From positions 123,934 through 187,933 of the forward strand of contig JAHXHS010000004.1 of the NCBI GenBank assembly GCA_025656455.1: a stretch of 64,000 nucleotides of DNA. Direction: 5' to 3'. A program made the position numbers and the translations under genes. This document shows positions 53,212 to 62,128 of the stretch, piece by piece. The notes under the pieces are model-generated. The model searched no databases. It saw only the letters and a program-made list of their open reading frames with translations, and was not told the DNA's origin. Origin of the DNA: Candidatus Thiodiazotropha sp. (ex Epidulcina cf. delphinae). GTDB lineage: Bacteria > Pseudomonadota > Gammaproteobacteria > Chromatiales > Chromatiaceae. Position 1 is the stretch's first letter; every line of letters begins with the position of its first letter.

Positions 53212-55374
53212 ATGGCGTTCACACAGAGTAACCGGCAGTTACAGATAAAAACCCCGCTGGGGCCTGATGTACTCTTGATTCTTCGTATGGAGGCAAGAGA
53301 GGAGTTGGGGCGTCTGTTCGAGTTCACCGTCGATCTGCTGAGCGATGACGAAGCCATCGCGCCGGATGATCTTCTCGGCAAGCAGATGACGGTAGAGATG
53401 GATATGGTCGAAGGCAGCAAACGCTACTTCGACGGCTATGTCAGCCAATTCACCCAGATCGGCCATATCGCCTATTTCGCCCACTATCGCGCTACCCTGC
53501 GTCCCTGGTTGTGGTTTCTTACCCGCACCTCCGATTGCCGCATCTTTCAAAACAAAGCGGTGCCGGATATCGTCAAGGAGGTGTTCCGCGATAACGGCTT
53601 TACCGAATTCGAGGACAAACTGACCGGTTCCTACCGTGACTGGGAATATTGCGTCCAATACCGGGAGACGGACTTCAATTTCGTCAGCCGTCTCATGGAG
53701 CAAGAGGGCATCTACTACCACTTCACTCACGTTGACGGCAAGCATACCCTGATACTGTGCGACGATCTCAGCTCCCACAGCCCCCTCGAGGCCTATGCCG
53801 AGATACCCTACGTACCGCCGAGCGAGCAGGGATCCACCCGCTGGAAAGACTACGTTCATGCCTGGAAATTCAGCAAGTCCGTGCAGCCCGGCAGCTATGC
53901 GCATACGGACTACGACTTCACGAAACCCAAGTCGGATCTCTTTGCCAATGCGCCTCAGCCGAGAAGCCATCCCCATGCCGACTACGAGATCTTTGACTAT
54001 CCCGGTGAATATGAGAAGACAGCGCATGGCGATAGCTATGCCAGACACCGTATCGAAGAGATTCAGACCGGCCACGAAGTGCTTGAAGGCGAAGCCAATG
54101 CCCGAGGGGTGTGCGTCGGTGGGCTGTTCACCCTGATCGAACATCCGAGGGGGGATCAAAACCGGGAGTATCTGCTGTCCCGGGCAACCTATCTGCTCCA
54201 GTCGGACGCCTTCGAATCGGTGCCGGATATCGCCGCCGGTCCGGTGTTTAGCTGCGACTTCTCTTGCATGGACAGCAAGGAGAACTTCAGGCCTGCGCGG
54301 ACCACACCCAAACCCATGGTCCAGGGGCCGCAAACGGCTGTGGTGGTCGGTAAATCGGGGGAGGAGATCTATACCGACGAGTATGGCAGGGTGAAGCTGC
54401 AATTCCATTGGGACCGATACGGCGCTAATGATGAAAACAGCTCCTGCTGGGTGCGCGTGGCCCAGGTATGGGCAGGCAAAAACTGGGGTGCCATGCATAT
54501 CCCGCGTATCGGCCAGGAAGTCATTGTCGACTTTCTCGAAGGCGATCCGGACCGTCCGATCATCACCGGTCGTGTCTACAACGCCGATCAGATGCCGCCC
54601 TACGGGCTCCCCGCCAACATGACCCAGAGCGGCCTGAAGAGCCGTAGTTCCAAAGGCGGGTCGCCTGAGAACTTCAACGAGATCCGCTTTGAGGACTTGA
54701 AGGGCAGCGAGCAGGTCTACGTTCATGCTGAAAAGAACCAGGACAATGTGGTCGAAAACGATGAGACAACCAGTGTCGGCAACGACCGAACCGAGACGGT
54801 CGGGCATGACGAGAAGATCAGCATCGGTAACGACCGGACGGAATTTGTCGGCAACAACGAAGATATCACCGTTGCGGCTAACCGGACTGAAAAAGTAGGC
54901 ATTAACGAGACCATTTCCATCAGTAGCAACAGATCCGTCGATATCGGCAGCAATAAGACGGAGACCGTCGGCGTCAACAAGGCTGAGACCATCGGCGCGG
55001 CCAAGGAACTGACTATCGGCGCCGGTTATCAGGTAACCGTCGGCGCCGGGATGAACGAGACGGTCGGCGCCTCCAAGACGATGCAGGTCGCTTCCGGTCT
55101 GACCGAAAGTATCGGCAAGGATCGCGCGCTCTCCATCGGCAAGACGCAATCCACAACCGTCGGAGAGAATGACTCCCTGAGCGTAGGTAAAAACCTTGTC
55201 ATCGAAGCGGGGGACTCGGTGGTGATCAAGACCGGCAAGGCATCGATTGCGATGAAAAAAGATGGCACCATCACTATCGAAGGCAAGAACATCACGGTAA
55301 AGGGTTCCGGTCGGATCAACATGAAAGCAAGTAAGAATGTTGTCATGAAAGGTAAAAAGATCCTGCAGAATTGA
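53212..55374 (+). CDS. vgrG: VgrG (TssI), T6SS spike protein with long repetitive C-terminal helix
   Basis: This protein has 720 residues from the ATG at 53212 with AGGAG six bases upstream; a longer frame to 53146 runs into element B. It has gp27-like (VLLILRMEAREELGRLFEFTVDLLS) and gp5-like domains (LQFHWDRYGANDENSSCWVRVAQVWAGKNWGAMHIPRIGQEV in parts; GDPDRPIITGRVYN). The C-terminal ~190 residues are an array of short octad-like TVGxxxT/SIGxxR repeats forming the gp5 beta-helix needle. No C-terminal toxin is attached. It leads the effector island. Confidence 0.96.
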   Translation: MAFTQSNRQLQIKTPLGPDVLLILRMEAREELGRLFEFTVDLLSDDEAIAPDDLLGKQMTVEMDMVEGSKRYFDGYVSQFTQIGHIAYFAHYRATLRPWLWFLTRTSDCRIFQNKAVPDIVKEVFRDNGFTEFEDKLTGSYRDWEYCVQYRETDFNFVSRLMEQEGIYYHFTHVDGKHTLILCDDLSSHSPLEAYAEIPYVPPSEQGSTRWKDYVHAWKFSKSVQPGSYAHTDYDFTKPKSDLFANAPQPRSHPHADYEIFDYPGEYEKTAHGDSYARHRIEEIQTGHEVLEGEANARGVCVGGLFTLIEHPRGDQNREYLLSRATYLLQSDAFESVPDIAAGPVFSCDFSCMDSKENFRPARTTPKPMVQGPQTAVVVGKSGEEIYTDEYGRVKLQFHWDRYGANDENSSCWVRVAQVWAGKNWGAMHIPRIGQEVIVDFLEGDPDRPIITGRVYNADQMPPYGLPANMTQSGLKSRSSKGGSPENFNEIRFEDLKGSEQVYVHAEKNQDNVVENDETTSVGNDRTETVGHDEKISIGNDRTEFVGNNEDITVAANRTEKVGINETISISSNRSVDIGSNKTETVGVNKAETIGAAKELTIGAGYQVTVGAGMNETVGASKTMQVASGLTESIGKDRALSIGKTQSTTVGENDSLSVGKNLVIEAGDSVVIKTGKASIAMKKDGTITIEGKNITVKGSGRINMKASKNVVMKGKKILQN

Positions 55375-55508
55375 GCCTGACTGGGATCTGTCGATACATA
55401 GCGGGTAGCGATTCGATATCTCTCGTTCAGCTACTTCACTTGATCATCCGGTTGCAGCATCCCTTTATCCATAACCCATCTCGAAATAGATTTTCGGAGG
55501 TTGTTGAA

Positions 55509-55976
55509 GTGACAGAGACAATCATTGAAACCCGTCAGGATTCGCAAACCGTTCAACGGCTGGATGGGGTGGTCATCGGTGTGCTTGCCGGACTGGATCA
55601 CCAACGGCGAGCGCTGGTTGCCTTTTCCGGCAATCCACAGACTGACTGCGTTATCGCCAAATCAACCCTGACATTCAGCGAAGATGATATCGGTAAGGAG
55701 GTCGCTTTGTTGTTTGAAAACGGCGATCCCCGCTATCCGCTGATTATCGGACGCATCCAACATCCGGCGCCGGTCAGTGAGAGCAGGCTGCCGGCGACCG
55801 CGACCCTGGATGGAGACCGCATGGTGTTGTCGGCGGACAAGGAGATCGTGCTCAAATGCGGCAAGGCGAGCATCACCCTGACACGGACAGGCAAGATCAT
55901 TCTGCGCGGCGCCTATCTGCTGAGCCGCTCTTCCGGCGTGAATCGTATCAAAGGCGGCTCGGTGCAGATCAACTGA
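55509..55976 (+). CDS. DUF6484-like protein downstream of vgrG
   Basis: This protein has 155 residues from a GTG at 55509 with GGAGG eight bases upstream; the open frame extends upstream to 55371 without coding-like sequence. It has a beta-rich VVIGVLAGLDHQRRALVAFSG-like core, GDPRYPLIIGRIQ and a C-terminal beta-helix-like segment (ILRGAYLLSRSSGVNRIKGGSVQIN, by ends ILRGAYL and GGSVQIN). These proteins accompany vgrG and resemble small gp5-OB domains, perhaps extending the spike. It precedes the DUF2169 gene by three bases. Confidence 0.75.
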   Translation: MTETIIETRQDSQTVQRLDGVVIGVLAGLDHQRRALVAFSGNPQTDCVIAKSTLTFSEDDIGKEVALLFENGDPRYPLIIGRIQHPAPVSESRLPATATLDGDRMVLSADKEIVLKCGKASITLTRTGKIILRGAYLLSRSSGVNRIKGGSVQIN

Positions 55977-55978
55977 CC

Positions 55979-57094
55979 ATGGAACTGCTCAACGCCACAC
56001 AGTTTCAAGCCGGTTATACCCTGGCTACCCAAAAGGACGGCAGGGAACTGCTGGTGGTGGCGGTCAAAGGGACCTACACCATACCGGAGAGAGCTGGCAC
56101 GCCCCGGTTGGCGGCGCAACAGAGGCCGCTTATCGAGGCGGATACCTTCACCGGCGATCCCGGCTTTTCAGCGCCTCGCTACGAGGCCGACTTCGCCCCT
56201 GTCAAAAAGCGTTGCGACGTATTACTCCTGGGAAGCGCTTATGCCCCGGGGGGACGACCGGCGACCCGTGTCGAGGTGAGTCTGCGTGTCGGCTCCGTAT
56301 TCAAGTCGTTTGCAGTGACCGGCGACCGGTTCTGGGAGGCGGGCAATATCGCCATCAGCCCTGGCTATGCCGGTCAGTTTGAGGTCATGCCCATTAGCTA
56401 CGACCTAGCCTTCGGCGGTGTGGACAACTTTCATCAGGATGAGAAGAAACACAGCGCTTTCATGCAAAACCCGGTTGGCAAAGGCTTTCACCGCCAGTTG
56501 GGACGCTCCCTGGTGAATGGGACGCCGATGCCGAATACCGAGGAGTTGAAGCGTGCGGTGACCATGCCTAACGGGAACTGCCTGCCGATGTCGTTCGGTC
56601 CGGTGGCGCGAGGTTGGGAGCCGCGTAGCCTGATGGCCGGCACCTATGATCAGGCATGGCTCGATAATACCTTTCCGTTCCTGCCCGCGGATTTCGATGA
56701 CGCCCATTTTCAGGCGGCGCCGGCGGATCAGCAGATGTCCTACCCTCAGGGTGGAGAGGGTGTGTTCCTGGAAAATCTCAATCGCCAGGGGCAACTCAGC
56801 TTCCAATTGCCCGATCTCGGACTGCCTGTGGTGTTTTTCCGCAAACGCGGGGGAAGCGACGCGATGCAGGCGGTGGTGGACACGATCGTATTGGAGCCTG
56901 ATGAAGGTGTGTTTTCCCTCACCTGGCGCGCAACACTGCCTTTGCAGCGCAACATCTTCGAGATTTCGCAAGTGCTTGTCGGCAGACAGACCAAGGCCTG
57001 GTGGCGGGCTCGGGAGCTGGGCAAGCAATACGCTCCCTCGATAGCGCATCTGGCGCGCCGGAAAAAAATGTTGCTCGACGAGGTTGAGGAGTAA
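55979..57094 (+). CDS. DUF2169-family T6SS effector-delivery adaptor
   Basis: This protein has 371 residues from an ATG at 55979. Family signatures: LNATQFQAGYTLATQKDGRELLVVAVKGTYTIP (by ends LNATQFQ and KGTYTIP), YEADFAPVKKRCDVLLLG, ISYDLAFGG and PVGKGFH. DUF2169 proteins are adaptors (some called Tap-like) that load PAAR-like effectors on VgrG. Stop at 57094 overlaps the next gene by one base (TAATG). The frame upstream of 55979 belongs to the previous gene. Confidence 0.85.
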   Translation: MELLNATQFQAGYTLATQKDGRELLVVAVKGTYTIPERAGTPRLAAQQRPLIEADTFTGDPGFSAPRYEADFAPVKKRCDVLLLGSAYAPGGRPATRVEVSLRVGSVFKSFAVTGDRFWEAGNIAISPGYAGQFEVMPISYDLAFGGVDNFHQDEKKHSAFMQNPVGKGFHRQLGRSLVNGTPMPNTEELKRAVTMPNGNCLPMSFGPVARGWEPRSLMAGTYDQAWLDNTFPFLPADFDDAHFQAAPADQQMSYPQGGEGVFLENLNRQGQLSFQLPDLGLPVVFFRKRGGSDAMQAVVDTIVLEPDEGVFSLTWRATLPLQRNIFEISQVLVGRQTKAWWRARELGKQYAPSIAHLARRKKMLLDEVEE

Positions 57095-58134
57095 TGGGCA
57101 CCCTGGCGATTACCGGTTGTGGCCTGGTGACGGGTGTGGGGCTCTCCGCATCGGCCAGTTGCGCCGCAATCCGTTGCGCCATCGATAACTTCCAGGAGAC
57201 ACGCTTTATCGACAAAGGCGGGGAGTGGATCATGGGGTGCGAGGCGCCCCTTGAAAAACCTTGGCGTGGCAGAAACAAGCTGATCAAGATGGCGGCCTCA
57301 GCGATATCAGAATGTCTGGCTGACAGGCCCGGTATCGATCCTGAGAATACACCCTTGTTGCTGTGCCTGCCCGAGCAGTCGCGTCCAGGCAGATTGATCG
57401 ACGATGACAACCAGTTCTTTCTTGATCTGCAAAATGAACTGGATATGGAGTTCCACGTCAAGTCCCGGGTTATCGCCGCGGGGCATGTCAGTCTCGCCAT
57501 TGCATTCAAGCACGCTGGAGTATTCATCGATGAGCCTGAGATCGAGCAAGTCATGGTTGCGGCCACCGACAGCCTGTTGGTCAGAGATACCCTGTCTCAC
57601 TACGAGGTGAGTGATCGGTTATTGACCAGCAATAACTCCAACGGATTCATACCCGGCGAGGCCAGTGCGGCATTGGTGCTTGAGTCATCGTCAGCCGTGA
57701 GCGGGGCGCATCTCTGCTGTTTAGGGCTGGGATTCGGCGTTGAGAGCTCTCATGTGGACTCTGAAGAACCCTTGAAGGCAGAAGGCATAACAACCGCCAT
57801 CAGAGAGTCGCTGCAGGATGCCGGCTGTGAGATGGGCGATCTCGATTTCCGCATTACCGATTGCGCCGGTGAACAATACCATTTCAAAGAGGCCAGCTTG
57901 GCGCAGAGCCGCACCCTTCGCACCCCCAAGGAGTCGTTCGATATCTGGCATCCCGCCGATTGCGTAGGCGAGGTGGGGGCGGCGCAGGGCGCGATCATGA
58001 TAGCGATGTTGCGGGCAGCTTGCGAGAAGGGTTATACCCTGGGAAGCAGGATGTACGCCCAGTTGGGCAATGATGACGGTAAACGGTCGGCGATGATTTT
58101 TTCCTGGCAAACGGGTGATAGCGATGGCCAATGA
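57094..58134 (+). CDS. Ketoacyl-synthase-like (thiolase-fold) pseudoenzyme of the effector island
   Basis: This 346-residue protein has the KAS fold signature: ITGCGLVTGVGL, NGFIPGEASAALVLES, GFGVESSH and a C-terminal GEVGAAQGAIMIAML. The catalytic nucleophile region (normally TACASG) reads VIAAGHVSL, the NAHGT histidine reads TDCAGE, and the GHxxGAAG histidine reads ADCVGE, so all three catalytic residues look lost. It probably serves as a binding scaffold; KAS-like proteins recur in vgrG islands. It overlaps neighbours at both ends. Confidence 0.88.
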   Translation: MGTLAITGCGLVTGVGLSASASCAAIRCAIDNFQETRFIDKGGEWIMGCEAPLEKPWRGRNKLIKMAASAISECLADRPGIDPENTPLLLCLPEQSRPGRLIDDDNQFFLDLQNELDMEFHVKSRVIAAGHVSLAIAFKHAGVFIDEPEIEQVMVAATDSLLVRDTLSHYEVSDRLLTSNNSNGFIPGEASAALVLESSSAVSGAHLCCLGLGFGVESSHVDSEEPLKAEGITTAIRESLQDAGCEMGDLDFRITDCAGEQYHFKEASLAQSRTLRTPKESFDIWHPADCVGEVGAAQGAIMIAMLRAACEKGYTLGSRMYAQLGNDDGKRSAMIFSWQTGDSDGQ

Positions 58135-59113
58135 AGTGTTTGCCAATGGCCGCGAAGTCGCCTGTAAGGCGGGAGACGCAAAGTCGATTTGCGAATTCCC
58201 TGATGTCTGTTTCACGCCGCCCCAGACGCCAGCCACCCCTCCAGGGGTGCCTATCCCCTATCCCAATACTGGTATGTCGACGGATACGACCAAGGGGAGT
58301 AAAAAGGTCAAGATCAGCAACAAAGAGGTGATGCTGAAGAACAAATCTTACTATAAAAAATCGATGGGGGATGAGGCGGGCTGCGCGCCCAAAAAGGGGA
58401 TAATCACCAGCACCACCCGGGGCAAGGTCTATTTCATCTCCTGGTCTTTCGACGTCAAGTTCGAAGGAAAAAATGTCGATAGACAATTGGATATGACCAC
58501 CCACAATCATAATCCAAGCGTCGGCACCGGGAGTGTGCCGACTGTCGATGTTGATGGCATGGCGCCTCCTGCCATGGTCGATTGCGATGAAGTCAAGGTG
58601 CGTTTTCCCGTCGAGTCCTACAATGAGCAGAAGAAAAAGAAGGGGCCGCCCTACGACGGTTGTCAGTCGCATCACGTCATTCAGAACTCCCATCTCCAGT
58701 ACCCCCGAGGCACGACCCTTAGCGAGGTTTGTCCCGGTTATTCAGAGGGCGCCGCCCCCTGCATACCCCTGGATGACGGAACGGATACCAGCACCGCCCA
58801 TGGCCGTGTTTCTCAGATGCAGAAGGGAGATGCAAAGTCGCATAGAAAAGCCTACCGGGAGAACGATAAGAGCCCGACCTATAAGGATGCGCGGGATGAT
58901 GCCAAAAAGCAGTTGACGGCAAAAAACCCCGGTCCTGGTCTGAGTGAGGGGGAAGCTGAGTGCGTTCTGATAGAGGTAGACAAAAAATTTGCGGAGATGT
59001 GTCCTGAAGGTATGAAAGACCCGTCGAAGTTCAAACTTAGACCACCGGGCCAACGGGGAAAGGGGCTGCCGAAGACCTCCGATACCGGTGGTGGTGCTGG
59101 TGGTGGTATGTAG
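58124..59113 (+). CDS. PAAR-like (DUF4150) effector with predicted SHH-type nuclease domain
   Basis: This protein has 329 residues from the ATG at 58124, inside the KAS-like gene 3' end. The N-terminal DUF4150/PAAR-like domain (VFANGREVACKAGDAKSICEFPDVCFTPPQTP, in parts; PIPYPNTGMSTDT) forms the spike tip. After it come an internal beta region and a C-terminal toxin-like domain with QSHHVIQNSHLQ (His near residue 183) and STAHGRVSQMQKGDAKSH. The SHH signature suggests an HNH/endonuclease VII-type DNase, but this is inferred from a short motif. Gly-rich tail. Confidence 0.82.
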   Translation: MANEVFANGREVACKAGDAKSICEFPDVCFTPPQTPATPPGVPIPYPNTGMSTDTTKGSKKVKISNKEVMLKNKSYYKKSMGDEAGCAPKKGIITSTTRGKVYFISWSFDVKFEGKNVDRQLDMTTHNHNPSVGTGSVPTVDVDGMAPPAMVDCDEVKVRFPVESYNEQKKKKGPPYDGCQSHHVIQNSHLQYPRGTTLSEVCPGYSEGAAPCIPLDDGTDTSTAHGRVSQMQKGDAKSHRKAYRENDKSPTYKDARDDAKKQLTAKNPGPGLSEGEAECVLIEVDKKFAEMCPEGMKDPSKFKLRPPGQRGKGLPKTSDTGGGAGGGM

Positions 59114-59146
59114 ACATCTGAATTGCGATGGAGTAATAGGAATACT

Positions 59147-60007
59147 ATGAACAACAATGTTGAGGATCATGCAACTAGCCTGGTAAGCATCACCGGCGAG
59201 TCAAATCGTCAATTGCATCTCTTGGCGAATCTGTATCATGAGCCGTTTGATGCGGAATCGGTGCTGTCCGTAGTCGTAACCCTGTCTCACAAACCGGATG
59301 TTAAGTGGAAAAAGATCTATTCTTCGGAAACTTGGTGTACCTCGATGGACCAGTCAAAAGGGGGCACGCTCTATGTTGTTTCAATGGAAGGAGAGGTGCA
59401 TATTTTTCGAGGCGGTGCATGGACAGTCATTGATTTAGAAGCACCGGATGGACTGAACTCGGTTTGGGCGGCCGGCGATAACGAATCGTTCACCGTCGGC
59501 TTGAACGGTGAGCGCATCCGCATAAACGGCGATCAGATCGATAGCGTCAAGGATGAGAGCGGTGTGAGATTAAATGCCGTTCACGGCAGTTCCAGTTCCA
59601 ATGTGATGGCCGTGGGCGATGAGGGACAGGCATACCGCTTTGACGGCGAAGTATGGACAAAGGTCGATCTGCCGACCAATGTCAATTTACTTTGTGTTCA
59701 CTGCCTTTCCGATGAGTGCATACTTGTCGGTGGGGCAGGGGTATTGTTTCGCTGGGATGGAGAAGCCTGGTTTGAGATCGAAGCAGAGGATTTGACCATT
59801 ACCAATATCACCTACTGGAATGAACATTTCTATCTCGCCTGTGGGAGGGATGGTGTGTTCGTCTTGCGGGATGATGAACTCTCCTTGGAAAAGGAGGTGC
59901 TCATCTATCGCCTAAACGCTATCGGGGACAACCTTTTCGGCGTTGCTAACCGTTTGGTGGCGCAATATGACGGAGAGGGTTGGTGGGGCGGCGACTTGGA
60001 TCTCTAA
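59147..60007 (+). CDS. Beta-propeller protein, candidate immunity protein
   Basis: This protein has 286 residues from the ATG at 59147. After an N-terminal helix/strand region come repeats of the form VWAAGDNESFTVGLNG, VMAVGDEGQAYRFDG, ILVGGAGVLFRWDG and YLACGRDGVFVL, each about 38-42 residues with a GxxG turn, as in propeller proteins. It directly follows the effector gene with a 33-base gap. Position and fold type fit an immunity protein, as propeller immunities pair with PAAR-linked nucleases in other loci, but no direct proof. No signal peptide, which fits a cytosolic nuclease target. Confidence 0.7.
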   Translation: MNNNVEDHATSLVSITGESNRQLHLLANLYHEPFDAESVLSVVVTLSHKPDVKWKKIYSSETWCTSMDQSKGGTLYVVSMEGEVHIFRGGAWTVIDLEAPDGLNSVWAAGDNESFTVGLNGERIRINGDQIDSVKDESGVRLNAVHGSSSSNVMAVGDEGQAYRFDGEVWTKVDLPTNVNLLCVHCLSDECILVGGAGVLFRWDGEAWFEIEAEDLTITNITYWNEHFYLACGRDGVFVLRDDELSLEKEVLIYRLNAIGDNLFGVANRLVAQYDGEGWWGGDLDL

Positions 60008-60010
60008 CCA

Positions 60011-61270
60011 GTGCTGAACAAGATAATGATTCAGGAAATCCTAGCCCAACACGCCGAAGAAGCCGCCTTTCTCTGGCTGCTGCGCAGCGATGCCGTTTCC
60101 GCGCCCCACTATACCCTGAAGGACCTGTTCGATCTTGAGGAGCGCATCGAAGCCCATCTTGACGGTTTACGGGTTGCCGGCGATGCCGGGTGGGGGATCT
60201 GTGAAGAGCAGCTCGAACTGTCGGAGATAGGGGAGGTGTTCGCCGCCGGCTACATGGCCTTGGATGGCGCGAGAGAAGCGGGACTGGAGGCTGTTCTAAA
60301 GACAGTGGAGGCAGCGCCCGAAACCAGCGCCGGACTCGTCTCCGCCCTTGGCTGGGTGGAAAAGGAAAAACTGCAGGGCCATGCGGTGAACTGGCTGAAC
60401 GCCGACGCTGCGCTGCTGAGATGGCTCGGACTGAGCGCATGTTCGATTCAAAGGGTCGATTGCGGCGCCTACATCGCCCGGGCAGCCGATGATGCTGACC
60501 CCTTGGTGCGCGCCCGCTCGCTGCGCTGTATCGGGGAGATCCGCCGCCGCGACCTGGGTCAATCCTTGATCGATCATCTGCAGGATGATGATGAAGGCTG
60601 CCGTTTTTGGTCCGCTTGGTCTGGGGCGCTACTCGGCGAAGCCAGGGGATTGGAATCCTTGCGGGGTTTCGTGGAAACACCCTCTCCCTTCAGCGAGCCT
60701 GCGCTTGAACTGGCGTTGCGAGCCTTGGAGATGCCGGTAGCCGGACAGTGGCTCAGAGAACTCAGCGGCAGGCCGGAGCTCGCCAGACTGGTGGTGCAGG
60801 GGAGCGGCTGTTTCGGTGATCCGGCATCCATACCCTGGCTGATCGAGAAGATGAAAACGGCCGAGTTGGCGCGTGTCGCCGGTGAGGCGCTCAGTCTGAT
60901 AACCGGGTTGGATTTGGCGTATCAAGACCTGGAAGGCGAAGCGCCGGCGGGATTCGAGGCAGGGCCGACGGAAAATCCCGAAGACGAGGATGTGGCGATG
61001 GATGCCGATGAGGATCTGCCCTGGCCCGAGCCCCAACTGATCGCGGATTGGTGGGCGGTGAATCAACAGCGCTTTCCCACCGGACAACGTCTCCTCTGCG
61101 GTCAGCCGATCACTCAGGAACATTGCATGCAAGTCCTGAAAAACGGCTACCAGCGACAACGCCGCGCCGCAGCGATCGAACTGGCAATGCTTAGCCCGGA
61201 TGAGCCGTTCTTCAATACCTCGGCCACTGCCCGGCATCAGATGCGAGTGCTAGTGTGGTGTAACGTATAA
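60011..61270 (+). CDS. TIGR02270-like HEAT-repeat protein, C-terminus altered by an inserted repeat
   Basis: This 419-residue protein shows HEAT-like pattern (LVRARSLRCIGEIRRRDLGQSL, EPALELALRALEMPVAGQWLREL, ASIPWLIEKMKTAELARVAGEAL, in parts) and a C-terminal WWAVNQQRFPTGQRLLCGQ typical of the TIGR02270 proteins found beside T6SS genes. The last ~7 residues (LVWCNV and stop) come from the left arm of palindromic element C, which starts at 61251, so the native end is replaced. Start is a GTG; an ATG five codons on is an alternative. Role unknown. Confidence 0.85.
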   Translation: MLNKIMIQEILAQHAEEAAFLWLLRSDAVSAPHYTLKDLFDLEERIEAHLDGLRVAGDAGWGICEEQLELSEIGEVFAAGYMALDGAREAGLEAVLKTVEAAPETSAGLVSALGWVEKEKLQGHAVNWLNADAALLRWLGLSACSIQRVDCGAYIARAADDADPLVRARSLRCIGEIRRRDLGQSLIDHLQDDDEGCRFWSAWSGALLGEARGLESLRGFVETPSPFSEPALELALRALEMPVAGQWLRELSGRPELARLVVQGSGCFGDPASIPWLIEKMKTAELARVAGEALSLITGLDLAYQDLEGEAPAGFEAGPTENPEDEDVAMDADEDLPWPEPQLIADWWAVNQQRFPTGQRLLCGQPITQEHCMQVLKNGYQRQRRAAAIELAMLSPDEPFFNTSATARHQMRVLVWCNV

Positions 61271-61518
61271 ACTGTACCAATCAGCGAGACGCTAAGCCGT
61301 TAGCTGCTAGGCGCGTTGCGCCGGGAATGGCGCGCCCTTTCCAAGCCACGCAACAACGCAGATGACGGCTTAGCGTCTCGCCCGAAGGGAGGCCCGTCAA
61401 TGCCTCAATCCTGCGTTGCAGCGCTTGACAAGGGCGCTGCCATTGCCTGCGCGTTGCGCCTGGTCTTGAGGCATTGACGGGCCTCTGATTGGTACAGTTT
61501 ATACGTTACACCACACTA
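61251..61518 (-). repeat. Palindromic element C, 34-bp outer stem, two inner hairpins and UUCG junction
   Basis: Outer arms 61251-61284 and 61485-61518 are perfectly complementary. On the minus strand the order matches elements A and B: hairpin 1 (19-bp perfect arms, starting AGGCCCGTCAATGCC), CCCTTCGGG (plus strand CCCGAAGGG), hairpin 2 (19-bp arms, one mismatch) with the conserved ~60-base loop. It interrupts the 3' end of the TIGR02270-like gene, showing that it moves or arose by insertion. Confidence 0.9.
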
Positions 61519-61538
61519 GTATAGGACACTACACTTAG
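61517..61538. repeat. Solo end resembling the arm of element A
   Basis: TAGTATAGGACACTACACTTAG, described by its ends TAGTATAGGA and CTACACTTAG, abuts element C. Its complement shares AGTGTAGTGTCCTATACT with the left arm of element A (52538-52555). It may be a target-site remnant or a decayed second element. Confidence 0.55.
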
Positions 61539-61539
61539 C

Positions 61540-61722
61540 ATGATCGAAATGAAGTTTTGGCTGCCGCTGCTGTTCATTGCCCTATCCGCCTTATATGCCG
61601 GATTGGCATGGCGTGACTACCGACAAAGTTCAAATGGGACGAGCCGCCCTGCTGTCCAGGCAAGGTCCCGGGTGGCTGCCATCTTTTTCCTGGTGGGTCT
61701 GTTGCTGTTTTTCTATCTATAG
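61540..61722 (+). CDS. Small membrane protein with two hydrophobic segments
   Basis: This 60-residue frame has two hydrophobic stretches (WLPLLFIALSALYAGLAW and VAAIFFLVGLLLFFYL). No strong Shine-Dalgarno is visible and the sequence begins two bases after the solo end, so it may be a short native gene whose upstream region was replaced by repeats. It is not recognised. Overlapping frames on both strands are dismissed. Confidence 0.4.
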   Translation: MIEMKFWLPLLFIALSALYAGLAWRDYRQSSNGTSRPAVQARSRVAAIFFLVGLLLFFYL

Positions 61723-61897
61723 TGAACACGACCAGCGGGCGGATACCCTGACAAGGCAATACGATTCGCAGCAGCAGACCAATCACGGACGCAATGGCGC
61801 ACGCCAGCAGGCCTGGGAGAGACAGATTCGCACCTGCCGGCAGAGTGGTGCGCAATTGACAGTTCCATCATAGTGTCCGTCCAGAAACAACAGTGCT

Positions 61898-62106
61898 CGT
61901 CATTCCGGCGTATGCCGGAATCCAGGGATTGAGGCAGGGATGCTGTGGTAACCTGTTTTGCTTGCATACGAAATATGATGTTGTTGAACCAGAAGTGTTT
62001 TTCCTGCATGACATATTGCTGATAAGTGTGGAGCAGCTGGATTCCATCCTTAGGTCCGTAAACGGTGCATCCATGCACCACTTCTCCGGCATCCGCCGGA
62101 ATGACG
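61898..62106. repeat. REP-type doublet (REPIN-like)
   Basis: CGTCATTCCGGCGTATGCCG begins a hairpin with stem TTCCGGC/GCCGGAA (61903-61920). A second related hairpin in the opposite direction is at 62083-62106 (CTCCGGCATCCGCCGGAATG), with CTGGATTCC at 62037-62045 near it. Such doublets are linked to RAYT transposases like the one at 10657. It occupies much of the 61723-62128 gap, which has no gene. Confidence 0.75.
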
Positions 62107-62128
62107 GGTTCTCTGAATGAACCTCAAT

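Noticed and set aside
61577..61873. 98-residue plus-strand ORF overlapping the small membrane protein
   Set aside because: No start signal and no protein-like composition; it is a shifted frame of the 61540 gene and REP flank.
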